A DNA stretch of 64,000 nt from positions 992,001 through 1,056,000 of the forward strand of contig OZ007012.1 in NCBI GenBank assembly GCA_963931435.1, written 5' to 3'. Positions 17,286 to 26,655 of this stretch are shown one piece after another. The stretch is from Coprousia sp963931435 (lineage in GTDB: Bacteria > Actinomycetota > Coriobacteriia > Coriobacteriales > Coriobacteriaceae). Below the pieces are notes generated by a model. That model did not search any database, was not told the DNA's origin, and saw only the letters and a program-made list of their open reading frames with translations. The stretch's first letter is position 1. The number at the start of each line of letters is the position of its first letter. Both the position numbers and the translations under genes were made by a program.

Positions 17286-17528
17286 ATGGACCGTTCGGAG
17301 ATATTCGCCAAGGTCGTCGACGTCGCGAGCGACGTGCTGGGCACGAGCCCCGATGAGATTACCGAGGAAACCACGTTCGATGAGCTCGACGCCGATTCGC
17401 TCGATCGCCTGCAGCTGGTGACCGCCTTCGAGGATGAGTTCGATATCGAGATCCCCGAGGACCGCCTCCTCGCCATCAACTCGGTCGCCGATGCGCTCGA
17501 CGCCATCCAGGCCACCCAGGAGGCTTAG
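17286..17528 (+). CDS. acpP: acyl carrier protein
   Basis: The 80-residue acidic protein has the phosphopantetheine attachment site DADSLD, with Ser38 as the modified residue. It carries acyl chains in fatty acid synthesis. ATG follows AAAGGAGA. It sits between plsX and rnc, with its own promoter upstream. Confidence 0.96.
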   Translation: MDRSEIFAKVVDVASDVLGTSPDEITEETTFDELDADSLDRLQLVTAFEDEFDIEIPEDRLLAINSVADALDAIQATQEA

Positions 17529-17533
17529 GTTCC

Positions 17534-18253
17534 GTGCCGGTATCCGCTAGACTGGCGCGCGCCGAGGAGATTTGCGGCCATGAGTTCGGCGACAGGCAGC
17601 TTCTGCGTTGCGCCCTCACGCATCCCTCCGCCGTGGAGGGGGAGCCCGTGTGGGCGTCCTACGAGCGCCTGGAGTTCCTGGGCGACTCGATTCTGGGCGC
17701 CATCGTGGCCGACGCGCTCTATGAGAGCTACCCCTCCTTCGACGAGGGGCACCTGACGCGCCTCAAGGTATCGCTCGTCTCGGGTGCCATGCTCTCCGAG
17801 GTGGGGCTCGAGCTCGGGCTCGACCAGTGCATCATCTTCGGCGCATCCGAGACGGGTACCGGCGCGCGCGGGCTGCACTCGGCGCTGGAGAACGTCTACG
17901 AGGCCCTCGTGGGAGCGCTCTTCCTGGACGGCGGATGGGACGCCGCCCGGGCGTTCATCCTGCGCACGCTGGAGCCGCATGTTGCGGCGGACCGCGCCGA
18001 GCGCCCCGAGAACCCCAAGTCCTTCCTGCAGGAGTGCGTCCAGAGCGACCGGTGCGAGCCGCCGGTGTACAAGCTCGTGGACACCTCCGGTCCGGCGCAT
18101 GCGCCCACGTTCACCGCGGTGGTGCTCGTGGATGGCGCGCGCCGGGGCAAGGGCTCGGGTTCCTCCAAGAAGGAGGCCGAGGCGGCCGCCGCGCGCGACG
18201 CCCTGGAGCGCATGGGCTACACCTCCGGCGGCGCCGTCGCCCGGCGCGGATAA
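17534..18253 (+). CDS. rnc: ribonuclease III
   Basis: The 239-residue protein has the RNase III signature ERLEFLGDS (residues 44-52) and the second acidic site ENVYEALVGALFLDGG. A C-terminal double-stranded RNA-binding domain (about 155-230) ends with GSGSSKKEAEAAAARDAL. It cleaves double-stranded RNA in rRNA and mRNA processing. The GTG start is five bases past the acpP stop without a clear Shine-Dalgarno sequence, so coupling is probable. The acpP-rnc-smc-ftsY order is widely conserved. Confidence 0.96.
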   Translation: MPVSARLARAEEICGHEFGDRQLLRCALTHPSAVEGEPVWASYERLEFLGDSILGAIVADALYESYPSFDEGHLTRLKVSLVSGAMLSEVGLELGLDQCIIFGASETGTGARGLHSALENVYEALVGALFLDGGWDAARAFILRTLEPHVAADRAERPENPKSFLQECVQSDRCEPPVYKLVDTSGPAHAPTFTAVVLVDGARRGKGSGSSKKEAEAAAARDALERMGYTSGGAVARRG

Positions 18254-18265
18254 GGCGGGTCGGAC

Positions 18266-21200
18266 GTGTATCTCAAATCGCTGACGCTCAAGGGCTTCAA
18301 GTCGTTCGCCGACCGCGCCCACATGACCTTCGAGCCCGGCCTCACCGTCATCGTGGGGCCCAACGGCTCGGGTAAGTCCAACATCTCCGATGCGATCCTT
18401 TGGGTCCTGGGCGAGCAGAGCGCCAAGCAGCTGCGCGGCCAAGCCATGGAGGACGTCATCTTCTCGGGCTCCTCGGCGCGCCAGCCCGTGGGCGTGGCCG
18501 AGGTCACGCTCGTGCTCGACAACGCCGACCACGTGCTGCCCGTCGATTTCGACGAGGTGGCCATCACGCGCCGCATGTACCGCTCGGGCGAGAGCGAGTA
18601 CCTCATCAACCAGAGCCCCTGCCGGCTCATGGACGTGCAGGACATCCTGCACGACTCGGGCCTCGGCAAGGACACCCATTCCATCATCAGCCAGGGCAAG
18701 CTCGACGCGATCCTGCAGAGCCGCCCCGAGGAGCGCCGCTCCCTCATCGAGGAGGCCGCGGGCATCTCCAAGCATAAGCGCCGCAAGGAGCGCGCCGCGC
18801 GCAAGATCCGCTCAATGGACGAGCACCTCACGCGCGCCCGCGACATCTCGCGCGAGATCACCCGCCAGCTCCGCCCGCTCGAGCGCCAGGTGGACCGCGC
18901 CCGGCGCTACAAGGAGCTCTCCGAGCGGGCGCGCGAGCTCACGCAGATCCTCGCCGTGGACGAGCTGAGGCGCCTTCAGCAGATGTGGGGCGACATCGAG
19001 ACGCGCACCAAGGAGGCCGCCGCCTCGCTGGAGCTCGCGCGCTACCGCCTTACCGAGAAGGAGCGCGAGCTCGAGAAGCTCCAGGTCATGCTTGAGGAGA
19101 AGGGCCTCTTCGTCGGGGATCTGGGCGAGCAGCGCCGCCATATGCAGGACGTGGTGGGCAGAATCGGCTCGGACATGCGCCTTCTGGAGGAGAAGGGCCA
19201 CAACATGGTGGCGCGCCTCTCCGAGATGCGCGGCACCCTCTCCAGCTCCGAGCACCAGCGCCGCCGCGTGGCCGAGGAGTTCGAGGACGCACGGCGCCAG
19301 GTGGACGAGGTCACGGCTGCCCTCTCGGTCGCCGAGGAGGACGTCTCCGAGCTCGCCCCGGCCGCCGATGAGCTCAAGCGCCGCCGCGCCGAGCTTGACG
19401 AGCGCCAGGCCGCGCTCGCGCGCGCGAGCCGCGAGCACCAGCGCCGCGCCGACGCGGCCTCGCTGGAGCTCGCCAAGCTCAACGAGTCGCTCTCCAACGC
19501 CGAGCTGGAGGACTCCCTCTACGCGTCGCGCATCGAGCAGATCGCCGAGGGCGCCGAGGAGGTGCGCGCCTCGCTGGAGAGCCGGCGCGACCGGGCCGAG
19601 GAGCTCGACGCGCTCCTCGCCGAGGCGCGCGAGGCGCTCGACGCCGCGCGGGAGGCCGGCGCCGTGGCCGACGAGGCCCTGCGCGACCGGCGCGACCGCG
19701 AGGCGGCCGCCCGCGAGCACCTGAGCGAGGTGCGCTCCGAGCTCTCCAGCCTGCGCAAGCTCGACGAGCGCCTGGCGGACGCGTCTCCTCTGGTGGCGCG
19801 CGTGCACGAGGCGCGCGCGGAGCGGATCCTAGCGCGCCTGGGCGACGTCATCGAGGCGCCCGCCGATCTGGAGGCGCTGGTCGAGGGCCTCCTGGCCGGC
19901 GACATCGACGCGCTCGTGGTGGACGGCGCCGAGGCCCTGCTCGACGCCGGCGCCTTCGCCCTCGAGCAGAGAGGCGTTTCCGGCGAGGCACTTCTCGTGG
20001 ACCGCGCCCTCGCCGACGTCGGCTCGGCGCCGGGTGCGGCGGGCTTCCGGCTGGTGGAGCGCCTCGCGGTGCGCGAGGGCTACGCCGGCGCGGTGGGCGC
20101 GCTGCTGGGGCGCTACTACGTGGTGGACGACCTCGCCGAGGCGCTCGACGCTCCCGCGGTTCCCGGCGCGGTCTACGTCACGCGCGACGGGGCGCGGGTG
20201 AGCGCGGGCGGCGCGGTGCGCGTCGGCTCTGCCGCGGACGCGGCCGCGGGCGCCCTGGAGCGCAAGCGCCGCATCCGCGAGCTCGCCGGCATGGAGCCCG
20301 AGCTCTCCCATGTGTTCGAGCATGCGCGGGCCGCCACGGCCGAGGCGCAGGCCGCCCACGAGGAGGCCCGTCGCCGCGAGGCGGAGGCCACCGGCGAGAT
20401 CGCCCGGCTGGAAGGCGAGCAGCGCTCGCTCATCGCCGAAATCGCCCGCCTGGAGCAGAGCCTCTCCAGCGCCCAGGCCGAGCAGCAGCAGATCGAGCGC
20501 CGCCGCGTCGAGGCGTCGCGCCAGGTCGAGGAGGCCCGTCCGCGCATCGAGGAGCTGGGCCGCGAGCGCGACGAGGCGCGCGCCCAGGCCGGTGAGGTTG
20601 CCCAGGAGCTCGCCGAGGTGTCCGACGAGCTCGACCGCGTCCGCGCTGACGACGCCGAGGCCGCCTCCAAGCTCGGCGAAGCCAAGGTGCGCCAGGCGCA
20701 GGCGCGCGAGCGGCTGCGCAGCCTCTCGTCGCGCGTGCCCGAGCTGGAGCGTCGCCTCGAGGGTCTCGACCGCCGCATCCGCGCCACGCGCCAGGCCTCG
20801 CGCTCCCTGGAGGTGCTGCGCCTGCGCGTCGACCCGCTGCACGACCGCTACGCCGCGCTCTCGACGCGCGCCATGGAATGGGCGGCCCGCCTGCGCGACC
20901 AGGCATCGATCGAGGAGGCGGATTCCGCCTCGCTCAAGAAGACCATCGAGGGCGCCAAGGCCGAGGTCGACACCGCCAAGCGCGCCGTGGACGGGGCGCT
21001 CGCCGAGCAGAACGAGGTCAAGGTCGAGCGCGGCAAGCTCGAGGTTCAGGTGGAGGCCGCCATCAAGGCCATCACCGCCGATGGCGAGACCGTGCTGGAG
21101 GAGGCCCTGGCGCTGCCCGCGCCCGAGGACCGCGACGCCTGCGAGCGCGAGCTCAACGAGCTGGCGCGCAAGATCAACAACCTGGGTCCCGTGAACCAGG

Positions 21201-21802
21201 TCGCGATGGAGGAATACGAGCGCCTGCGCGAGCGCGCCGACTACATCGAGAGCCAGCTGGCCGATCTGGAGAGCGCGCGCAAGGCGCTCACCAAGATCAC
21301 CTCCGCTATCGACCGCAAGATGCGCCGCGCCTTCCTCACCACCTATGAGAAGGTGGACGAGAACTTCCGCGAGATCTTCGGGATGCTCTTCCCGGGCGGC
21401 CAGGCGCATCTGGAGATGACCGATCCCGACCACCCGGATGAGACGGGCATCGAGGTCGTGGCCCAGCCCCGCGGCAAGCGCATCACCAAGATGATGCTCA
21501 TGAGCGGCGGCGAGAAGTCGCTCACGGCGCTGGCGCTGCTGTTCGCCGTGTACAAGACGCGCACCGTGCCCTTCTACGTGCTCGACGAGGTCGAGGCCGC
21601 GCTCGACGACTCTAATCTCTCCAAGCTGCTCGACGCCATCGACGTCCTGCGTCATCGCACGCAGCTGCTCGTGGTGTCGCACCAGCGTCGCACCATGGAG
21701 GACGCCGACGTGCTCTACGGCGTCTCGATGCAGGCAGACGGCGTGAGCCGCGTGGTGAGCCAGCGGCTTGACCGCGCTACCGGAAAGGTTGTGAACGCAT
21801 AG
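18266..21802 (+). CDS. smc: chromosome segregation ATPase SMC
   Basis: The 1178-residue protein has full SMC layout. An N-terminal head carries Walker A VGPNGSGKSN; then come coiled coil (about 170-500), a hinge (about 510-670), returning coiled coil (about 680-1020) and a C-terminal head with signature LMSGGEKSLTALALLF and Walker B FYVLDEVEAALDD. It condenses and segregates the chromosome with ScpAB, whose genes are not in this window. GTG start. It overlaps no neighbour; ftsY begins two bases after its stop. Confidence 0.97.
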   Translation: MYLKSLTLKGFKSFADRAHMTFEPGLTVIVGPNGSGKSNISDAILWVLGEQSAKQLRGQAMEDVIFSGSSARQPVGVAEVTLVLDNADHVLPVDFDEVAITRRMYRSGESEYLINQSPCRLMDVQDILHDSGLGKDTHSIISQGKLDAILQSRPEERRSLIEEAAGISKHKRRKERAARKIRSMDEHLTRARDISREITRQLRPLERQVDRARRYKELSERARELTQILAVDELRRLQQMWGDIETRTKEAAASLELARYRLTEKERELEKLQVMLEEKGLFVGDLGEQRRHMQDVVGRIGSDMRLLEEKGHNMVARLSEMRGTLSSSEHQRRRVAEEFEDARRQVDEVTAALSVAEEDVSELAPAADELKRRRAELDERQAALARASREHQRRADAASLELAKLNESLSNAELEDSLYASRIEQIAEGAEEVRASLESRRDRAEELDALLAEAREALDAAREAGAVADEALRDRRDREAAAREHLSEVRSELSSLRKLDERLADASPLVARVHEARAERILARLGDVIEAPADLEALVEGLLAGDIDALVVDGAEALLDAGAFALEQRGVSGEALLVDRALADVGSAPGAAGFRLVERLAVREGYAGAVGALLGRYYVVDDLAEALDAPAVPGAVYVTRDGARVSAGGAVRVGSAADAAAGALERKRRIRELAGMEPELSHVFEHARAATAEAQAAHEEARRREAEATGEIARLEGEQRSLIAEIARLEQSLSSAQAEQQQIERRRVEASRQVEEARPRIEELGRERDEARAQAGEVAQELAEVSDELDRVRADDAEAASKLGEAKVRQAQARERLRSLSSRVPELERRLEGLDRRIRATRQASRSLEVLRLRVDPLHDRYAALSTRAMEWAARLRDQASIEEADSASLKKTIEGAKAEVDTAKRAVDGALAEQNEVKVERGKLEVQVEAAIKAITADGETVLEEALALPAPEDRDACERELNELARKINNLGPVNQVAMEEYERLRERADYIESQLADLESARKALTKITSAIDRKMRRAFLTTYEKVDENFREIFGMLFPGGQAHLEMTDPDHPDETGIEVVAQPRGKRITKMMLMSGGEKSLTALALLFAVYKTRTVPFYVLDEVEAALDDSNLSKLLDAIDVLRHRTQLLVVSHQRRTMEDADVLYGVSMQADGVSRVVSQRLDRATGKVVNA

Positions 21803-21804
21803 CT

Positions 21805-22716
21805 ATGGGACTGTTCGACAAGCTCAAGGCGGGCCTCAGCCGCAGTCGCGAGGCCCTGAACGAGATCTTCTACTTCGGCGGCGAGGTCGACGAGAGCTTC
21901 TGGGAGGATCTGGAGGACGTGCTCGTCATGGGCGACATGGGCGCCGACGTGGCGATGAGCGTCTCGGACGACCTGCGCGACCTCGCGGCCCGCAAGAACC
22001 TCAGGACCGCCGAGCAGCTGCGCGGCGCGCTCGCCGAGCGCCTGAGCGAGGACTTCGCGACCGCGAAGTGCGACCCCTTTCGGGACACGCCCTCGTGCGT
22101 GCTGTTCGTCGGCATCAACGGTGCGGGCAAGACCACCACGGTGGGCAAGATCGCCAGCGCCGCGCACGAGGCGGGCGAGCGCGTGGTGATCGGTTCGGCC
22201 GACACGTTCCGCGCCGCCGCCATCGAGCAGCTCGACGTCTGGGGCGAGCGCGCCGGGGTGCCCGTGGTCAAGCGCGAGCGCGGCGCCGATCCGGCGAGCG
22301 TGTGCTACGACGTGCTCGACGAGGCCGACCGCACGGGCGCCGATCTCGTGCTCATCGACACCGCCGGGCGCCTGCACACCTCGCCGGAGCTCATGCGCGA
22401 GCTCGCCAAGGTGGTGGGGGTCACCCGCAAGCGCGCTGAGAAGATGAAGGCCGGCCCTATGCCCGTCTCGGTGGTGCTCGTGATCGACGCCGCCACCGGC
22501 CAGAACGGCCTCACGCAGGCGATCGAGTTCAACGAGGCGCTCGGCCTCGACGGCGTCATCATGACCAAGCTCGACGGCACGGCCAAGGGCGGTATCGCGC
22601 TGGCGGTGGCATTCAAGCTGGGCCTGCCCATCCTGCGCGTGGGCGTCGGAGAGCAGGTCGAGGACCTGCAGGAGTTCGACGCGCACGACTTCTGCCGCGC
22701 CTTGGTGGGCGCCTGA
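21805..22716 (+). CDS. ftsY: signal recognition particle receptor FtsY
   Basis: The 303-residue protein has a four-helix N domain and an SRP GTPase G domain. Motifs are GINGAGKTTTVGKIA (P-loop), DTFRAAAIEQL, LIDTAGRLH, TKLDGTAKGG and VGVGEQVEDLQEF. It docks ribosome-SRP complexes at the membrane. It lacks the long acidic A domain of the E. coli protein, as in many Gram-positives. It follows smc by two bases and precedes ffh by 281 bases containing a large inverted repeat. Confidence 0.97.
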   Translation: MGLFDKLKAGLSRSREALNEIFYFGGEVDESFWEDLEDVLVMGDMGADVAMSVSDDLRDLAARKNLRTAEQLRGALAERLSEDFATAKCDPFRDTPSCVLFVGINGAGKTTTVGKIASAAHEAGERVVIGSADTFRAAAIEQLDVWGERAGVPVVKRERGADPASVCYDVLDEADRTGADLVLIDTAGRLHTSPELMRELAKVVGVTRKRAEKMKAGPMPVSVVLVIDAATGQNGLTQAIEFNEALGLDGVIMTKLDGTAKGGIALAVAFKLGLPILRVGVGEQVEDLQEFDAHDFCRALVGA

Positions 22717-22722
22717 CCCGAC

Positions 22723-22824
22723 CGCCTGGCTGAGGCACCCGACCTTGCCGTTCACTTGTCGGTCGCCGCACGCGAGGCGTGCTCCCTCCTCGTTCACGGC
22801 AATCTCGGGCACCTCAGCCAGGCG
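22723..22824. repeat. large imperfect inverted repeat between ftsY and ffh
   Basis: The arms 22723-22751 and 22796-22824 pair at 25 of 29 positions: 13 bp, a two-base mismatch, 5 bp, another two-base mismatch, then 7 bp. The 44-base centre holds a perfect 6-bp hairpin with a GAG loop (22768-22782). It starts six bases after the ftsY stop, with no U-tract. It may be a terminator, an mRNA 3'-end structure, a small RNA or a MITE-like element. It does not carry the SRP RNA core motif. Confidence 0.7.
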
Positions 22825-22997
22825 TCTCCGCGGTAGTGTTTTGGATTAAGCGAAGATGAACCCGTCTCCATCCATCCGTAGCATGGCACCTGGGCGCATG
22901 CCGGCGCGCGGGTGCGAGCCGCTGCGGTACAATACCGTTATCTGCGGTGGTGCCGTGACGCCCCGATCCTGTTCTTCTCGCCAAGGAGCTTAGACGC

Positions 22998-24497
22998 ATG
23001 TTCAACAGCCTTTCCGATCGCCTGAACGATACCTTCGACCGCCTGCGCGGCAAGGGCCGCCTCACCGAGGCCGACATCACGAGCGCGATGCGCGATATCC
23101 GCATGGCGCTCCTCGAGGCCGATGTCAACTTCAAGGTGGTCAAGGACTTCGTCGCCAAGACGCGCGAGCGCTGCATGACCTCCGAGGTCATGGACTCGCT
23201 CACCCCGGCCCAGAACGTCGTCAAGATCGTGCTCGACGAGCTCACCGAGCTTCTGGGCTCCACCGAGAGCAAGCTCGTGCTCTCGAACCGCATCCCCAAC
23301 GTGATCATGCTGGTGGGCTTGCAGGGCTCCGGCAAGACCACGGCGGCGGTGAAGCTCGCCTACCTGCTCAAGAAGCAGGGTCGCTCGCCACTGCTCGCCG
23401 CCTGCGACGTCTACCGTCCCGCCGCGGCCGACCAGCTCGCCACGCTCGGCGGCGAGATCGGCGTACCGGTGTTCCGCGGCGACGGCGCCCACCCCGTGGA
23501 GATCGCCCGCGCCTCCATCCGCGAGGCCGTCGACCACATGCGCGACGTGGTGATCGTCGACACCGCTGGCCGCCTGCAGATCGACGAGCAGATGATGCAG
23601 GAGGCCGTTGACATCAAGGCCGCCGTCAAGCCCGATCAGGTGCTCATGGTGGTCGACGCCATGACCGGCCAAGACATCGTCAACGTCGTCAGCACCTTTG
23701 CCGAACGCACCGATTTCGACGGCGTCATCATCTCCAAGCTCGACGGCGACGCCCGCGGCGGCGGCGCGCTCTCGGTTCGCGCCGTGACGGGCAAGCCGAT
23801 CAAGTTCGTCTCGATGGGCGAGAAGCCCGATTCGCTCGAGGTGTTCAGCCCCGACCGCATGGCCAAGCGCATCCTCGGCATGGGCGACGTGGTGGGTATC
23901 ATCGAGAAGGCCCAGGAGATGGCCTCCGAGGAGCAGCTCGAGGCCGCCGAGCGGATGCTGCGCGACGGGTTCACCATGAACGACATGCTCGACCAGATGC
24001 GCGCCGTGCAGAAGATGGGCGGCATGAAGAAGATCATCGGCATGCTGCCCGGCGGCGAGCGCGCGCTCGCGCAGATGGGCGGCAACCTGGACGAGTCGGT
24101 GTTCACGCGCATCGAGGCCATGATTCACTCTATGACGGCCGAGGAGCGCGTGCGCCCCTCCATCATCAACGGCCAGCGCCGCGCCCGCATCGCCCGCGGC
24201 TCGGGCACCACGCCCACCGACGTCAACAACCTCATGAAGCAATGGGGCGAGATGAACAAGATGATGGGCAAGATGCGCGCGATGGCCCAGCAGGCCGAGC
24301 GTGGCGGCAAGAAAGGGAAGAAAGGCAAGAAGGGCAAGCGCGGACGCGTGCCCGGCATGGGCGGCATGCCCGGGATGGGCAACCTCGGCGCGCTCATGGG
24401 CGGACGCGGGGGCAACCCGTTCGCCGGCATGGGCGGCTCGGGCAACGCCGACATGGACATGCTGCGCGCCATGGAACAGCAGATGAAGCGCCGTTGA
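22998..24497 (+). CDS. ffh: signal recognition particle protein Ffh
   Basis: The 499-residue protein has an N domain, a GTPase domain (GLQGSGKTTAAVKLA, ACDVYRPAAADQL, VDTAGRLQ, SKLDGDARGG) and a C-terminal M domain (from about residue 325) that binds SRP RNA and signal peptides. About 45 residues at the C-terminus form a Gly/Met-rich tail after a Lys/Gly-rich stretch, making it longer than the common 450. ATG follows AAGGAG. A TACAAT -10-like sequence lies at about 22929-22934, so ffh probably has its own promoter. Confidence 0.97.
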   Translation: MFNSLSDRLNDTFDRLRGKGRLTEADITSAMRDIRMALLEADVNFKVVKDFVAKTRERCMTSEVMDSLTPAQNVVKIVLDELTELLGSTESKLVLSNRIPNVIMLVGLQGSGKTTAAVKLAYLLKKQGRSPLLAACDVYRPAAADQLATLGGEIGVPVFRGDGAHPVEIARASIREAVDHMRDVVIVDTAGRLQIDEQMMQEAVDIKAAVKPDQVLMVVDAMTGQDIVNVVSTFAERTDFDGVIISKLDGDARGGGALSVRAVTGKPIKFVSMGEKPDSLEVFSPDRMAKRILGMGDVVGIIEKAQEMASEEQLEAAERMLRDGFTMNDMLDQMRAVQKMGGMKKIIGMLPGGERALAQMGGNLDESVFTRIEAMIHSMTAEERVRPSIINGQRRARIARGSGTTPTDVNNLMKQWGEMNKMMGKMRAMAQQAERGGKKGKKGKKGKRGRVPGMGGMPGMGNLGALMGGRGGNPFAGMGGSGNADMDMLRAMEQQMKRR

Positions 24498-24506
24498 GGC
24501 GGCGGG

Positions 24507-25019
24507 TCATGGTTGAGACGTTTCTTGTACCAGCTTGTTGTTGGTGACAAAAATGTCGACCATCCGCGTTATGGACTGAACGTGAGATAACGCTCCCGGA
24601 GCGGCCGAAGCAGCAGGCCTTTCTCCAAGCAGCCTATCAAGCCAATCGCTTTTCTGCTCGCTATAGCGATCGCAGATCATCAAAGCGACCATCAGCTCCT
24701 TTTCCACGTGCCTCCGATAGGTCTCGTGGGTTTCTGTGCACTTCGCTCGGAAAGGGGAGTCGGAGGCATCCCTCGGCGCTTGTGTTCCGTTCGGAGCAGG
24801 ATCCGATGCGCCCCGGCAGCGACAGGCGCGTACCTTCCTGAGGTTGTCGGCGGATATGCTGTCGTAGATGAAGAACAGCTGCGGATAGTGGAAATGCAGG
24901 AACTTGCTGCTGAATGTTTCGGAGGGTTTGGCGCGTTTCGCCTTTTTGTCTCACGCGATTTCTGGTGCTAGCCGCTGTCGATCATTGGCGCGTCCGCTTT
25001 GGAGCTTGAGCTTAGGCAT
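24507..25019 (-). pseudogene. decayed gene of unknown family
   Basis: Read on the minus strand from an ATG at 25019, the frame hits an in-frame TGA (24951-24953) after 22 codons. It is then open for about 147 codons to a stop at 24507. The open part contains KFLHFHYPQLFFIYDSIS, a well-formed segment of the kind seen in uncharacterised bacterial proteins with a FxHFHxPxxFxIYD motif, and then a hydrophilic C-terminal part. No start codon with a ribosome-binding site precedes the conserved segment. Lower GC than the flanks fits an acquired, decaying gene. I cannot name the family. The remaining 210 bases before thyA hold only its leader. Confidence 0.45.
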
Positions 25020-25229
25020 GCTGAGACATGAAAATGCATTGACGCTCGGTGCTTCCGTGCCCTGCCATGGCTTTTGATTTCATGATGACCAGGATCAACG
25101 GATTGATCCAACGGTTTCCCGTCTTCGTTGCCGGGCACACGCCTCGCGCTGAATCGCTGTCCGATCGATGCCGTATGCTATCGTTGGAAAGACGATCGAC
25201 GATTGGATCATCGAAGAGGTGGAGGCAGC

Positions 25230-26078
25230 ATGAGCAAGGCTGATCAGCAGTTCGTCCGGATGTGCCGCGAGGTGCTCGACCACGGCACCACGACCGAGGG
25301 CGAGAAGGTGCGCCCCCATTGGGAGGACGGCACCCCCGCCTACACCATCAAGACCTTTGGCGTGACGGCCCGCTACGACCTGCGCGAGGAGTTTCCGGCG
25401 CTGACGCTCCGCCGCACGGCGCTCAAGTCGGCGATGGACGAGATCCTGTGGATCTACCAGAAGAAGTCCAACAACATCCACGACCTCAAGAGCCACATCT
25501 GGGACGAGTGGTCCGACGAGACCGGCTCCATCGGCAAGGCGTACGGCTACCAGATCGGTCAGGTCTCGCACTATCCCGAGGGCGACTTCGACCAGATGGA
25601 CCGCGTGCTCTACGACCTTGAGCACACCCCGTTCTCGCGGCGCATCATGACCAACATGTACACCTTCGCCGACCTCCACGAGATGAACCTCTACCCGTGC
25701 GCCTACAGCGTGACCTACAACGTCACCCATGCCGCGGGAGACGAGCGACCGACGCTCAACATGTGCCTCATGCAGCGCAGCCAGGACATCCTCGCGGCCA
25801 ACAACTGGAACGTTTGCCAGTATGCGATCCTGCTCATGATGGTCGCGCAGGTGTCCGGCATGGTTGCGGGCGAGCTGCTGCACGTGATCGTGGACGCGCA
25901 CATCTACGACCGGCACGTGCCCATCATCCGCGAGCTCATCGAGCGGCCGCAGTACCCGGCGCCCACGGTGCGACTGAACCCTGAGGTCACTGACTTCTAT
26001 GACTTTACGACTGATAATCTGATCGTGGAGAACTATCAGCACGGGCCGCAGATCAAGAACATTCCGATCGCGGTGTAG
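25230..26078 (+). CDS. thyA: thymidylate synthase (ThyA)
   Basis: The 282-residue protein makes dTMP from dUMP with methylene-tetrahydrofolate. It contains the catalytic Cys in LYPCAYS, the QRSQDI phosphate/nucleotide segment, and HIYDRHVP with the conserved C-terminal GPQIKNIPIAV. It looks like the Bacillus ThyA/phage phi3T subgroup rather than the E. coli ThyB-type. ATG at 25230 follows GGTGGAGG; longer in-frame starts lack a ribosome-binding site. folA follows after 26 bases, replenishing the dihydrofolate this enzyme produces. Confidence 0.95.
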   Translation: MSKADQQFVRMCREVLDHGTTTEGEKVRPHWEDGTPAYTIKTFGVTARYDLREEFPALTLRRTALKSAMDEILWIYQKKSNNIHDLKSHIWDEWSDETGSIGKAYGYQIGQVSHYPEGDFDQMDRVLYDLEHTPFSRRIMTNMYTFADLHEMNLYPCAYSVTYNVTHAAGDERPTLNMCLMQRSQDILAANNWNVCQYAILLMMVAQVSGMVAGELLHVIVDAHIYDRHVPIIRELIERPQYPAPTVRLNPEVTDFYDFTTDNLIVENYQHGPQIKNIPIAV

Positions 26079-26104
26079 GCCGGCTTTGTTGAGAGGACGG
26101 ATTC

Positions 26105-26641
26105 GTGGCTGAGATCATGCCCAACCTGAAGGCCATCGTCGCCGTTTGCGACGACTGGGGCATCGGGCTCGGAGGCGATATGGTCGTCGCCAACCGAGCC
26201 GACATGCGGCACTTCGTGCGGTGCACGAAGGGGCATACCGTCATCATGGGGCGCAAGACCCTCTTGGGCTTCCCGGGCGCGCGGCCACTCAAGGATCGCC
26301 GGAACATCGTGCTCTCGCGCGATCCCGCCTTTGCGCCTGAGGGTGCCGAGGTGGCCCGATCCGTGGCCGAGGCGCTCGCGCTGCTCGCGCCCGACGAGGA
26401 GGCCTGGGTCGTGGGCGGAGGAGCGGTCTACCGCGAGCTCCTGCCGTGGTGCTCGACGGCGGTGGTCACCAAGAACCACTGCGTGCGCCCCTCGGACACG
26501 TTCTTCCCCGACCTGGATGCCGATCCCGCATGGCGCGCGGCGTCCGTCGACGGGTCTTATGCCGTCCAGCCCGGCGAGGGAGACGAGGGGCTTCTCTACG
26601 AGTTCGTCACCTATGTCCGTGCCGCGGCGGACGCGCTCTAG
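26105..26641 (+). CDS. folA: dihydrofolate reductase
   Basis: The 178-residue protein starts at GTG after GAGAGGA. It contains the substrate-loop sequence AVCDDWGIGLGGDMV, the NADPH segment HTVIMGRKTLLGFPGARPL and AWVVGGGAVYRELLP. It reduces dihydrofolate to tetrahydrofolate and pairs with thyA. The usual acidic active-site residue region matches ADMRHFVR, with Asp in the helix. Confidence 0.94.
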   Translation: MAEIMPNLKAIVAVCDDWGIGLGGDMVVANRADMRHFVRCTKGHTVIMGRKTLLGFPGARPLKDRRNIVLSRDPAFAPEGAEVARSVAEALALLAPDEEAWVVGGGAVYRELLPWCSTAVVTKNHCVRPSDTFFPDLDADPAWRAASVDGSYAVQPGEGDEGLLYEFVTYVRAAADAL

Positions 26642-26655
26642 GAAGGGGAGGGACG

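Noticed and set aside
24708..24971. An 87-codon plus-strand frame opposite the decayed gene
   Set aside because: It has no ribosome-binding site, and the minus-strand frame has the protein-like segment.
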